This document shows, piece by piece, positions 32,500 through 40,781 of a stretch of 64,000 nt of DNA (its first letter is position 1; each line of letters opens with the position of its first letter). Both the position numbers and the translations under genes were made by a program. Origin of the DNA: an uncultured Collinsella sp. (GTDB taxonomy: Bacteria; Actinomycetota; Coriobacteriia; Coriobacteriales; Coriobacteriaceae). Under the pieces are notes generated by a model that was given only the letters and a program-made list of their open reading frames with translations, did no database searches and was not told where the DNA came from. Location of the stretch: assembly GCA_900549715.1 (NCBI GenBank), contig URPK01000010.1, positions 1 to 64,000 on the forward strand, given 5' to 3'.

Positions 32500-32925
32500 C
32501 TAGGCTCGTCCGCGCAGTTCGATGTCAAGAATGTCATCGAAATCGATGGCGATGTCTTTGAGCTTGAGGAGCTTGAAGGCAGGGAGTACCTCGTCGAGGA
32601 TGCCGGTGCGGGAGCGATAGCCGTACGCATCGTAATAGGTGACGCGGACTAGGTCGCCACGTTTGAGGCCCTCGAGCTTTTTCGAAAGCTCGAGGGCTTT
32701 TTCTTCCGTGAGTTCACATTTTGGTTCGGCGGCGATCTCTTGCTTGCGCACGAGTTCGTAATATCCCGTGAGGGCGGCAAAGGGCATAAACTGCGCGGCA
32801 CGGCCGGCACGGACGGCGCCGTTAGCGGTGAGCTTGGGGTCGGCGGAGCGACGTCTTCCCTCGGGGTCCGCTAGGCGTTCAAAAGGTGTCGGTGGCCGCA
32901 TCGGCTGCTGTTGGGGCTTAGGCAC
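32500..32925 (-). CDS. YolD-like protein
   Basis: A 141-aa protein of the YolD-like family, which accompanies Y-family polymerases in Gram-positives. The family block AGRAAQFMPFAALTGYYELV lies at about residues 40-60, and a C-terminal beta-rich half follows (GDLVRVTYYDAYGYR). Its start overlaps the end of the polymerase gene by 8 bp, so it is translationally coupled. It probably modulates the polymerase; its biochemical role is not settled. Confidence 0.85.
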   Translation of the reverse strand: MPKPQQQPMRPPTPFERLADPEGRRRSADPKLTANGAVRAGRAAQFMPFAALTGYYELVRKQEIAAEPKCELTEEKALELSKKLEGLKRGDLVRVTYYDAYGYRSRTGILDEVLPAFKLLKLKDIAIDFDDILDIELRGRA

Positions 32926-34423
32926 GGTGCCCTCCTACCTGATCGTTGCGTTCGCGTGCGGTGGCACCGGCGGTAAAGCTCAGTCCCTTAACCAGCGCGT
33001 TCTTGCCGTATTTGCCTTTTACAGCCAGCACGGCACGGGCCAGCTCGCGCTCGCGCTCATCGGCCTCGACATCGCTAAATAGATCGATGGTGGCAAACTC
33101 CTCCGGCATGAGGTTGCCAAATCCCAGGTTGATGCGCTTGACTGGTCGTTTGGGATCGACAGTCTGCGCCCAGAGCTCATCGAAATAGCCCATGATCTTC
33201 TTAAACGAATTGGTGCGCTCGGGCAGCTTGCGCGAGGCGTTGGAGTGCGCTAAGAGTGCGGCATAGCCACCGCGCGGTTTGCCGCCATGCTCTCCCACAA
33301 AGATGCCATCGATAGCCTGCGCCTCCCGCACCAGGCGGCGCCGTTCGTCATCGCGCTGGACGGGCTTGGGCGCACGGGGCGCGAGCTCAGGGCCGGCGGT
33401 TGCGGTGGGTTCGATGCTCGACGTGCTCGAGCGTAGGTGTCCGCATCCGTCCACATATTGCGCTGTACCGCTGGCGTCGAGGCGGCGTATGTCAGCTCGT
33501 TCGCTCGCATAACCCACAAAGAGCGAGATGCTGTCGCAGACCACGTGCTTATCGACTAGGTCCAACACGGCGTTGTCGACCATCTCGCGCAAGACGGTGT
33601 AGGCCTGCTCATAGGCATAGCCCTTCGAGAGCACCTGCCCTGTGGTGGTCGAGGTCGCTTGCGGGCGATAAGCTTGGATATCGGCGATGGTTGTCGGCTC
33701 ACGCCCGAAGGCGTGGTCGATAAGATATTCGGCATTGACGCCGAGTTCGTCGTAGAGCAGGTTCTCGTCGAGCGCTGCGACCCCCATCAGGTCGTAGACA
33801 CCGTATTTCTCGAGACGGGCCGCCACGCCGGGGCCGATGCCCCAGATGTCGGTGATGGGGCGATGGGGCCAGATCTCCTTGCGAAAGGTCTCGTCGTCGA
33901 GTGTGCCGATGCGACTGGGCACATGCTTGGCAGTGATGTCGAGTGCTACCTTGGCCTGGAATAGGTTGGGGCCGATGCCGACCGTCGCCGTGATGCCGGT
34001 GCGCGCGAGGACCTCGTCGCGCAACATGCAGGCGAAGCCTTCCGCATCGGTGTGATAGAGGTCCAGATATGGCGTCACGTCGATAAAGCACTCGTCAATT
34101 GAGTAGACGTGAATGTCTTGCGGACTGACGTATTCCAGGTAGATACCGTAGATCCGCGCCGACACCTCCATGTAGTGCTGCATGCGCGGTACGGCCTTAA
34201 TGTAGTCGATGCCATCGGGTATTTCGAACAGGCGACAGCGGTTGTGAATCCCTAGGTCCTTCATAGCCTGCGTGATAGCGAGACAGATAGTCGTGCGTCC
34301 GCGCGATTCGTCGGCAACGACCAGGTTGGTGGTGAGCGGATCGAGCCCACGATCGACGCACTCGACGCTGGCATAAAACGTCTTGAGGTCGATGCAGATG
34401 TAGGTGTGCTGCTCGTGCGCCAT
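32918..34423 (-). CDS. Y-family (UmuC/DinB-type) translesion DNA polymerase
   Basis: A 501-aa error-prone polymerase. Catalytic motifs are CIDLKTFYASVE (first Asp, residue about 10) and YSIDECFIDVT (SIDE motif, about 110); a helix-hairpin-helix DNA-binding part (IWGIGPGVAARLEKYG) and a little-finger domain follow. The length and the linked YolD gene match the UvrX/YqjW group. The ATG at 34423 follows GGGAGG; the longer start at 34444 lies within a LexA-like box. Two LexA-like boxes upstream indicate SOS induction. Confidence 0.93.
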   Translation of the reverse strand: MAHEQHTYICIDLKTFYASVECVDRGLDPLTTNLVVADESRGRTTICLAITQAMKDLGIHNRCRLFEIPDGIDYIKAVPRMQHYMEVSARIYGIYLEYVSPQDIHVYSIDECFIDVTPYLDLYHTDAEGFACMLRDEVLARTGITATVGIGPNLFQAKVALDITAKHVPSRIGTLDDETFRKEIWPHRPITDIWGIGPGVAARLEKYGVYDLMGVAALDENLLYDELGVNAEYLIDHAFGREPTTIADIQAYRPQATSTTTGQVLSKGYAYEQAYTVLREMVDNAVLDLVDKHVVCDSISLFVGYASERADIRRLDASGTAQYVDGCGHLRSSTSSIEPTATAGPELAPRAPKPVQRDDERRRLVREAQAIDGIFVGEHGGKPRGGYAALLAHSNASRKLPERTNSFKKIMGYFDELWAQTVDPKRPVKRINLGFGNLMPEEFATIDLFSDVEADERERELARAVLAVKGKYGKNALVKGLSFTAGATARERNDQVGGHRA

Positions 34424-34437
34424 CCGAGCCCTCCCAT

Positions 34438-34469
34438 CAAACACATGTTCTTATCGAATACCTGTTCGA
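34438..34469 (-). promoter_or_regulatory. Two adjacent LexA (SOS) box-like sites
   Basis: TCGAATACCTGTTCGA at 34454-34469 differs from the actinobacterial/Bacillus-type SOS consensus (CGAACA-NN-TGTTCG) by one base. CAAACACATGTTCT at 34438-34451 differs by two. Both lie just upstream of the Y-family polymerase start, as expected for LexA repression. Confidence 0.65.
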
Positions 34470-34503
34470 TAATACCTGCTTGCGCGGACACCGTCAAAAC
34501 CTG

Positions 34504-34573
34504 CCAAAAAGGGACAGGTTAATTTTGGTAGGTAAAGCGTTTGACCTGCCAAAACAAACCTGTCCCTTTTTGG
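34504..34573. repeat. 70-bp inverted repeat with GGGACAGGTT core
   Basis: Arms of 30 bp (34504-34533 and 34544-34573) are complementary with three mismatches around a 10-base loop. Both arms contain GGGACAGGTT, which also occurs (with variation) in the repeats flanking the DUF2974 gene. It lies between the divergent polymerase and pgi genes and looks like a REPIN-type element. Confidence 0.75.
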
Positions 34574-34698
34574 TCGGTTGCCGTTTAGGGGCGGATTGGC
34601 AACGCTCGCTGATTGTAGTCTTGACCTGCGCTAGAATAGTGGCATCTGAATATCCGGGCGCGCATGGAGGTGTGCGCCCGCATGCTGAGGAGGACTTT

Positions 34699-36393
34699 AT
34701 GGCAACTGTTGCCGCACCTATCGACGCTACGTCGACCGCCGCTTGGAAGGCGCTCGAGGCTCATCAGGAGAAGCTCGAGGCCGAAGGTATCGACCTCAAG
34801 GCCTGGTTCGCCGCCGATGCCGAGCGCGTGAACAAGCTGAGCTTTGACGCCGGTGACCTGCACTTCGATCTGTCCAAGAACCTGGTGACCGATGAGACCG
34901 TCAAGCTGCTGTGCGATCTTGCCCGCGAGGTGAAGCTCGAGGAGCGCCGCGACGCCATGTTCTCCGGCGAGCACATCAACACCACCGAGGACCGCGCCGT
35001 CCTGCACACCGCGCTGCGCCGTCCGGCGAGCGAGAAAGGCCAGCTCATCGTTGACGGCCAGGACGTCGTCGCCGACGTGCACGAGGTCCTCGATCGCATG
35101 TATGCTTTCGCCGAGCGCGTGCGCTCCGGTGAGTGGAAGGGCGTTACCGGCAAGAAGATCGAGCACCTGGTGTCCATCGGCATCGGCGGCTCCGATCTGG
35201 GCCCGGTCATGGCTTACGAGGCTCTGCGCCCCTATGCCGACGCCGGTATCGACTGCCGCTACATCTCCAACATCGACCCCAATGACCAGGCCGAGAAGCT
35301 CAAGGGTTTGGATCCCGAGACCACGCTCGTGATTATCGTCTCCAAGACCTTCACCACGCTCGAGACCCTCACCAACGCCCGCGAGGTCAAGACCTGGATG
35401 CTCGAGCAGCTCAAGGCCCAGGGCGCCATCGACGGCTCCGATGAGCGGAACGCCGAGGCCGTGGCCAAGCACTTCGTTGCCGTCTCCACTGCACTCGACA
35501 AGGTCCAGGCCTTCGGTATCGATCCGGCCAACGCCTTCGGCTTCTGGAACTGGGTCGGCGGCCGCTACTCCGTCGACTCCGCCGTGGGCCTGTCGCTGAT
35601 CGTCGTGCTCGGCCCCGAGCGTTTCCAGCAGTTCCTCGAGGGCTTCCACGCCATCGACGAGTACTTCTGCAACACCCCGCTCGAGAACAACGCCGTCGCG
35701 CTGATGGGCCTGCTCAACGTCTGGTATGTCAACTTCTTCGGTTCCAAGAGCCACGCCGTGCTGCCGTACTGCCAGTACCTGCACCGTTTCCCGGCCTACC
35801 TGCAGCAGCTCACCATGGAGTCCAACGGCAAGCATGTCCGCTGGGACGGCAGCGCCGTGACCTCCGACACCGGTGAAATCTTCTGGGGCGAGCCCGGCAC
35901 CAACGGCCAGCATGCCTTCTACCAGCTGCTGCACCAGGGCACCGTGGTGGTTCCGGCCGACTTCATCGCCTTCGCCAACACCGCCAACCCTGCAACCGAC
36001 AACGGCCAGGACGTGCACGAGCTGTTCCTGGGCAACTTCCTGGCCCAGACCAAGGCGCTCGCCTTTGGCAAGACGGCCGATGAGGTGCGCGCCGAGGGCA
36101 CGCCCGAGCAGATCGTCCCGGCTCGCTGCTTTGAGGGCAACCGTCCGACGACCTCGATCTTTGGCGACACGCTGACCCCGTTCGCGCTCGGCGAGCTCAT
36201 CGCCCTGTACGAGCACATCACGTTTGTCGAGGGTACGGTCTGGGGCATCGACTCCTACGACCAGTGGGGCGTTGAGCTTGGCAAGCAGCTTGCCAAGCAG
36301 ATCACCCCTGCCTTCCACGACGATGCCGCCAAGGCCGAGCAGGACGCTTCGACCCAGGCGCTCATCGAGTTCTATCGCGCGCACCGTAAGTAG
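34699..36393 (+). CDS. pgi: Glucose-6-phosphate isomerase
   Basis: A 564-aa glycolytic enzyme interconverting glucose-6-phosphate and fructose-6-phosphate. Family signatures SIGIGGSDLGPVM, GRYSVDSAVGLS and QLTMESNGKHV are present, and the length matches the long bacterial/eukaryotic-type PGI. The ATG at 34699 follows GAGGAGG; the extended frame from 34480 runs through an inverted repeat and is rejected. It is monocistronic, with a strong terminator downstream. Confidence 0.97.
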   Translation: MATVAAPIDATSTAAWKALEAHQEKLEAEGIDLKAWFAADAERVNKLSFDAGDLHFDLSKNLVTDETVKLLCDLAREVKLEERRDAMFSGEHINTTEDRAVLHTALRRPASEKGQLIVDGQDVVADVHEVLDRMYAFAERVRSGEWKGVTGKKIEHLVSIGIGGSDLGPVMAYEALRPYADAGIDCRYISNIDPNDQAEKLKGLDPETTLVIIVSKTFTTLETLTNAREVKTWMLEQLKAQGAIDGSDERNAEAVAKHFVAVSTALDKVQAFGIDPANAFGFWNWVGGRYSVDSAVGLSLIVVLGPERFQQFLEGFHAIDEYFCNTPLENNAVALMGLLNVWYVNFFGSKSHAVLPYCQYLHRFPAYLQQLTMESNGKHVRWDGSAVTSDTGEIFWGEPGTNGQHAFYQLLHQGTVVVPADFIAFANTANPATDNGQDVHELFLGNFLAQTKALAFGKTADEVRAEGTPEQIVPARCFEGNRPTTSIFGDTLTPFALGELIALYEHITFVEGTVWGIDSYDQWGVELGKQLAKQITPAFHDDAAKAEQDASTQALIEFYRAHRK

Positions 36394-36424
36394 GATTCGC
36401 TGCGAAAACTAACGCATAGCCGAC

Positions 36425-36458
36425 AAGGGCCCGTATCCGTTGGGATGCGGGCCCTTTG
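36425..36458 (+). terminator. Terminator after pgi
   Basis: A 14-bp stem with one mismatch (36425-36438 with 36443-36456), loop GTTG, then a short T run. Confidence 0.8.
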
Positions 36459-36630
36459 CTATCTGGATAGAATGGAATGTATCGGGAGGCGCCTCGACGG
36501 GCATCGCAATCGTCGAAGGCACGCCGTTCATGTTTGGGACAATATGACATTTTTCCCGTTGCAAACAGCGCCGCCGTGGGTGTTCTGTATGATGGCTCAG
36601 ACAAGGTTGCTCAATGACAGGGAGGCATAT

Positions 36631-37473
36631 ATGGCAATCAGAGCCATCGCAATGGATATCGACGGTACGCTCACCAACGACCAAAAGGTCATCAGCCCGC
36701 GTACGCGCGAGAAACTGCTCGCGGCGCAGGAGTCGGGCATTAAGCTCATCTTGGCTTCGGGTCGTCCCGCATGGGGGCTGCATGCCTTGGCGCAGGAGCT
36801 CGACCTTCAGAACCATGATGGTCTGCTAGTTGCCTTTAATGGCGCGCACGTCGTCGATGCCCAGACCGACGAGGTACTGTTCGATCAGGCTATGCCTGCC
36901 GACGAATTGCATCGCCTGATTGATCACCTGCGTAATTTTGACGTGATCCCTATGATTTCGCTTGGTCGCGATTTGCACGTCGAGGACTCGTACCATTGCA
37001 TGATCACGCTGTCTGACGGCTCGCAGAAGAATATCGTCAAGTATGAGCGCGACGCGTGCGATCTTAAGATTCGCGAGGTGGAGAGCCTGCATGAGGTCGC
37101 TGATGCTTATCCCGTGGACAAGCTGCTGACGGCGGGCGATCCGACCTACCTGCAGGCGCATCACGAGGAGATGTATGCGCCCTTTAAGCAGACGCTTTCG
37201 GGCATGTTTACGGCTGACTGGTACTTTGAGTACACGGCGCCCGGTATCGACAAGGCCCGCGCGCTCGAGGGTGCCCTGCCCAAGCTCGGCATCGATGCCA
37301 GCGAGGTCGTCTCGTTTGGCGACGGCCAGAACGACAAGTCCATGATCGAGTGGGCTGGTACCGGCGTCGCCATGGGTAACGCTGTCGATGAAGTCAAGGC
37401 CGTGGCCCAGATGGTGACCGCCAACAACAACGAAGACGGTATCGCGGTAGCACTTGACCAACTGCTGGGTTAG
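36631..37473 (+). CDS. Cof-type HAD-superfamily phosphatase
   Basis: A 280-aa HAD IIB phosphatase. Motif I AMDIDGTLT (nucleophile Asp9), motif II LASGRP (about 42-47), a conserved Lys region, and motif IV SFGDGQNDKSMIEW near 228 are all present. It probably removes phosphate from sugar phosphates or cofactors. The ATG at 36631 has GGGAGG upstream; the frame before it is not homologous. A terminator separates it from a second HAD gene downstream. Confidence 0.9.
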   Translation: MAIRAIAMDIDGTLTNDQKVISPRTREKLLAAQESGIKLILASGRPAWGLHALAQELDLQNHDGLLVAFNGAHVVDAQTDEVLFDQAMPADELHRLIDHLRNFDVIPMISLGRDLHVEDSYHCMITLSDGSQKNIVKYERDACDLKIREVESLHEVADAYPVDKLLTAGDPTYLQAHHEEMYAPFKQTLSGMFTADWYFEYTAPGIDKARALEGALPKLGIDASEVVSFGDGQNDKSMIEWAGTGVAMGNAVDEVKAVAQMVTANNNEDGIAVALDQLLG

Positions 37474-37495
37474 AATCGCCGATAGTGCATGGTTC

Positions 37496-37521
37496 GGGCG
37501 TCCGCTTGCGGGCGCCCTTTT
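37496..37521 (+). terminator. Terminator between the two HAD genes
   Basis: A GC-rich stem (37496-37505 with 37508-37517, short loop) followed by TTTT. It lies 22 bp after the first HAD gene and just before the RBS of the second. Confidence 0.65.
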
Positions 37522-37536
37522 GTTAGGGAGGGTGCC

Positions 37537-38196
37537 GTGTCCGCATTTCCGTTCGACGCCGTTATCTTTGACATGGACGGCGTCATTGTCGATACCGAGT
37601 ATTACTACCTGGGCGAGACTGCCGCGTTTGCCAAGGAGCTTGGGTTGAATCTGACCCAAGAGGAGTTGAACGGGCAGGTTGGTACCTCACATCAGTTCTT
37701 CCTGCATATGCTGGTCGATTGGTTTGAGCGCGCCGGTAAAGGGCACTTCACTGGCGAGGAAGCATTGGCCCGTTGGGACGAGTGGGCGCATAAGCGTCCG
37801 CGTGACTACCAGGCTTTGATTAACCCGGGCGCTGTGGATACGATTCGCGAGCTGCCGCGCCGCGGCGTTCGCGTGGCGCTTGCCAGCTCGTCTCCCATGG
37901 ATAGCATCGAGGAAGTACTCAATGCATGCGGGCTGTCGGATGCCTTTGAGTATGTGGTGAGCGGAGAGCAGTTTAAGGAGAGCAAGCCCGAGCCCGACAT
38001 CTACCTGCATGCGCTGGACCTGTTGGGGCTGCCTGCGGTCCGTTGCTGCTGCGTTGAGGATTCGGTGCCTGGCATCACTGCCGGCAAGCGTGCCGGCCTG
38101 ACGGTCATTGCCAAGCGCGAGGAGCGCTTTGGCTTTAGCCAGGATGCCGCGGACAAGATCATCGACCAGCTGCCGGAGCTGCTCACGCTTTCTTAG
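37537..38196 (+). CDS. HAD-superfamily phosphatase, beta-phosphoglucomutase-like
   Basis: A 219-aa subfamily IA HAD enzyme. Motif I IFDMDGVIVDTE (about residues 9-20), motif II LASSSPM (about 106-112), the conserved Lys in KESKPEPDIYL and motif IV CCVEDSVPGITAG are visible. The cap region is the alpha-helical type of phosphoglycolate phosphatase or beta-phosphoglucomutase. A GTG start at 37537 with GGGAGG upstream is used. The substrate is not assignable. Confidence 0.88.
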   Translation: MSAFPFDAVIFDMDGVIVDTEYYYLGETAAFAKELGLNLTQEELNGQVGTSHQFFLHMLVDWFERAGKGHFTGEEALARWDEWAHKRPRDYQALINPGAVDTIRELPRRGVRVALASSSPMDSIEEVLNACGLSDAFEYVVSGEQFKESKPEPDIYLHALDLLGLPAVRCCCVEDSVPGITAGKRAGLTVIAKREERFGFSQDAADKIIDQLPELLTLS

Positions 38197-38280
38197 GAGC
38201 GCGGTAGTTGCGCGTTTTTCGGGTCTGGTGAGTAAATAGCCGACATTTTGGTGCGACACCTAGCATACTTTAAGCTAATG

Positions 38281-38319
38281 CGGGCTTAAGGACTTGTTGA
38301 ATGCCCTTAAGCCCGTTTT
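38281..38319 (+). terminator. Terminator/attenuator before the GntR gene
   Basis: A perfect 11-bp stem (38281-38291 with 38305-38315) followed by TTTT. It lies 28 bp upstream of the GntR start, so it ends the HAD transcript or, if the GntR promoter is upstream, acts as an attenuator. Confidence 0.75.
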
Positions 38320-38346
38320 AGACTTAATTGTGCTTGGAGAGGGTAT

Positions 38347-39090
38347 ATGCCACCGACTGAAGGGCTAACTGACGGTAAAGCAGCGATACCGCTGTACCAA
38401 CAGGTTATCGATATCATCAAAAACGAAATCAACTCCGGTGCATACAAGGCAGGTGCGCGGATACCCAACGAATTCGAATTGGCTGAGAGCTATAAAGTTG
38501 GCCGCGTTACCGTGCGACGCGCTATTGAGGAGCTCGTCCAACAGGGCTATCTAACGAAGCGACAGGGGAAAGGCACGTTTGTCAATGCCCCCAAGCTCAA
38601 GCGCAAGATTCGCCAGAAGGATGACGTCCAGAGTTTTTCGGACGCATGTCGCGTTAACGGAATGGAACCGGGGGCGCGTGTCATTTCGAGAAAGATACTG
38701 CCGGCGGATTCCACCGAGGCACAGTTCTTTGGTGTTGCCGTTGGAACTGACTTGATCTGCGTTGAGCGCGTGCGTACTGCCGATGGCGTCCCTGTCATGC
38801 TCGAGAACAACATATATGTTTACGAGGACAACGCCTATCTATCAACGGCACCTCTATCTAACCAATCCATTTTTGAGTTCGTGCGCAACCGGACGGGCCG
38901 CACGCCCGCGTTTACCGACCCATGCACGCTTGAGATCGCGTGTGCGTCGCCCGAGGTCGCTCGGTTGTTGGCAGTTCCCGTTGGCGAACCCTTGTTTTAT
39001 ATGGAAGCCTTCTTTTTCGATGAGCAGCGGCGGCCGTTTATCATCGGTCGTCAGCGGATCGTTGGGTCTCGCTACGTTTTTGACATCTAG
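38347..39090 (+). CDS. GntR-family (HutC-type) regulator of the sugar-amine island
   Basis: A 247-aa regulator with an N-terminal winged helix (about residues 12-80: IPLYQQVIDIIKNEI, then VGRVTVRRAIEELVQQGYL and the wing RQGKGTFV) and a C-terminal UTRA effector domain that usually binds sugar phosphates or related ligands. It precedes the catabolic operon but is separated by a terminator, so it has its own transcript. It probably represses the operon at 39309, in the way FrlR is linked to fructoselysine genes. Ligand unknown. Confidence 0.9.
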   Translation: MPPTEGLTDGKAAIPLYQQVIDIIKNEINSGAYKAGARIPNEFELAESYKVGRVTVRRAIEELVQQGYLTKRQGKGTFVNAPKLKRKIRQKDDVQSFSDACRVNGMEPGARVISRKILPADSTEAQFFGVAVGTDLICVERVRTADGVPVMLENNIYVYEDNAYLSTAPLSNQSIFEFVRNRTGRTPAFTDPCTLEIACASPEVARLLAVPVGEPLFYMEAFFFDEQRRPFIIGRQRIVGSRYVFDI

Positions 39091-39102
39091 GACATTGCGT
39101 AT

Positions 39103-39137
39103 GAAAGCGCCCGGTGGATCATCTCACCGGGCGTTTC
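39103..39137 (+). terminator. Terminator after the GntR gene
   Basis: Stem GAAAGCGCCCGGTG (39103-39116) with CACCGGGCGTTTC (39125-39137), one bulge, T-rich end. Confidence 0.8.
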
Positions 39138-39200
39138 CATACCGTTCACGGCGCAAACGCAACCGTTCAACCGCGTTGCGGCAATCAGTTTGAAATTATC

Positions 39201-39248
39201 TTGATGACGAGAAAAGCTGCTGGTAACCTATAGAACGTCATAGAACGT
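39201..39248 (+). promoter_or_regulatory. Promoter region with tandem ATAGAACGT repeats
   Basis: TTGATG (39201-39206), a 17-bp spacer and TAACCT (39224-39229) form a possible promoter. Immediately after it the 9-mer ATAGAACGT occurs twice (39230-39238 and 39240-39248) with a one-base gap. The repeats are candidate binding sites for the GntR regulator. Both assignments are inferred. Confidence 0.4.
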
Positions 39249-39308
39249 TTGCCTTGTGCAAACGTTGAAGCGAGATGCGATGCAGTCTCGAGTTCTTTGG
39301 AGGTATCT

Positions 39309-40772
39309 ATGTCAGATACGAAGGCGAAGAAGACAAACAGACGTTTTAAGTTCAAATTACCGCATGTCTATACGATCATGTTCTTGCTGATCGTTGTCTT
39401 TGCGGTCTTGACTTGGATCGTTCCCTCTGGTCAGTATCAGCGCAAGACGATTTCGACAGCGGCGGGCGAGCGTGAAGTCGCCGTTGCTGGAACCTATGAA
39501 CAGGTCGATAAGAACTACACCGATTCCGAGACCGGCGAGACCATCAATTTGGGGCAGGATATCTTCGCGGTCCTGCAAGCGCCCACTAAGGGCATCCAGG
39601 AGGCTGCCGACGTCGTTGCGTTCGTCTTATTGATTGGCGGGTCGTTCGCAATCATCACCAAGACCAACGCTTTGAATGCCGGCATGAGCCGTGTGATTAA
39701 AAAGCTCAAGAACAAGGACATCCTCATCATTCCCATCACGATGACGTTGCTGTCCATTTGCGGCACCACGTTTGGTATGTCTGAGGAAGCCCTGCCGTTC
39801 TATGCCATCTTCATTCCCATCATGATGGGTATCGGTTATGACTCGATGACGGCATTCATCATCTGCTTCCTTGGTCCTAACCTGGGATATTGCGCTTCGA
39901 CCATCGATCCGTTTAATGTTTTGATCGCCCAGGGCATCATTGGCATCGAGGGCAATCCGCAACTGTGGCTGCGCGCCGTTTCTTGGGTCATCTTCACTGC
40001 CGTCGGTATCGCATGGGCCATGCGCTACGCCATGCGCGTCAAGAAAAACCCCGAGTCGTCCATTACGTACGAGGACGATAAGCTCAAGCGTATCGAGTTT
40101 TCCGTGACCGATGCCTCCATCGAGGAAGAGTTCACTACCCGTCAGAAGCTCGTGCTTATCGATTTTGCTTGCGGTATGGGCATTATCGTCTGGGGTCTTG
40201 TTACCCAGGGTTGGTACATGAATGAGATTTCCGCCGTGTTCCTTGGCATGGGCTTGCTTGCCGGTATCCTGGGCGGTCTTGACCAGCAGACGATTGCTGA
40301 GGAGTTCGTTAAAGGTCTCGCCGACTTTGCGTACGCCGCCATCGTTATCGGTATCGCTCGCGGTATTCTGGTCATCGCCGAGGGCGGCATGATCATCGAC
40401 ACCATCCTCCAGGCGCTCGCTACTGCGCTCGCCGGTGCACCCGCCGCCGTCTACACCACGTTTATGTATATCGTCCTTGGCCTGCTCTCTTTGCTGGTTC
40501 CCTCGAGTTCTGGCCTGGCGGCACTCACCATGCCCGTTATGGGCCCCCTGACCGAGCTCATGGGCCTCAATCCCGAGGCGGCCGTTACCGCGCTCCAGTT
40601 TGCCAACCAGACCATCAACACCATCAGTCCCGTGGCGGGCATGACGGTTGCCGGCCTTGGCGTGGCTAAGATTTCGTTTGGCCAATGGTGGAAGACCATT
40701 TGGAAGTTCTTCATCTTCATGGTCGTCTTTGGCCTGATCGTAACTGCAATTTCTGGCATGCTTCCGGCGTAG
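39309..40772 (+). CDS. YfcC/DcuC-type membrane carrier
   Basis: A 487-aa polytopic membrane protein of the YfcC/C4-dicarboxylate anaerobic carrier group, with about 12 hydrophobic segments and the conserved early segment TWIVPSGQYQR (about residues 37-47). Family members move dicarboxylates, amino acids or related anions. It is the first gene of the catabolic operon, so it probably imports the substrate, taking the place of the amino-acid permease FrlA of enterobacteria. The ATG at 39309 follows TTGGAGG. Specificity cannot be assigned. Confidence 0.87.
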   Translation: MSDTKAKKTNRRFKFKLPHVYTIMFLLIVVFAVLTWIVPSGQYQRKTISTAAGEREVAVAGTYEQVDKNYTDSETGETINLGQDIFAVLQAPTKGIQEAADVVAFVLLIGGSFAIITKTNALNAGMSRVIKKLKNKDILIIPITMTLLSICGTTFGMSEEALPFYAIFIPIMMGIGYDSMTAFIICFLGPNLGYCASTIDPFNVLIAQGIIGIEGNPQLWLRAVSWVIFTAVGIAWAMRYAMRVKKNPESSITYEDDKLKRIEFSVTDASIEEEFTTRQKLVLIDFACGMGIIVWGLVTQGWYMNEISAVFLGMGLLAGILGGLDQQTIAEEFVKGLADFAYAAIVIGIARGILVIAEGGMIIDTILQALATALAGAPAAVYTTFMYIVLGLLSLLVPSSSGLAALTMPVMGPLTELMGLNPEAAVTALQFANQTINTISPVAGMTVAGLGVAKISFGQWWKTIWKFFIFMVVFGLIVTAISGMLPA

Positions 40773-40781
40773 GTGGTTGTG

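Noticed and set aside
34585..36384. 599-codon open frame on the minus strand opposite pgi, and similar long antisense frames at 1794-2927, 3702-5261, 20962-22602, 28562-30175 and 39627-41837
   Set aside because: They mirror well-supported plus-strand genes, have no ribosome binding sites or recognisable domains, and arise from the strong GC-ending codon bias.
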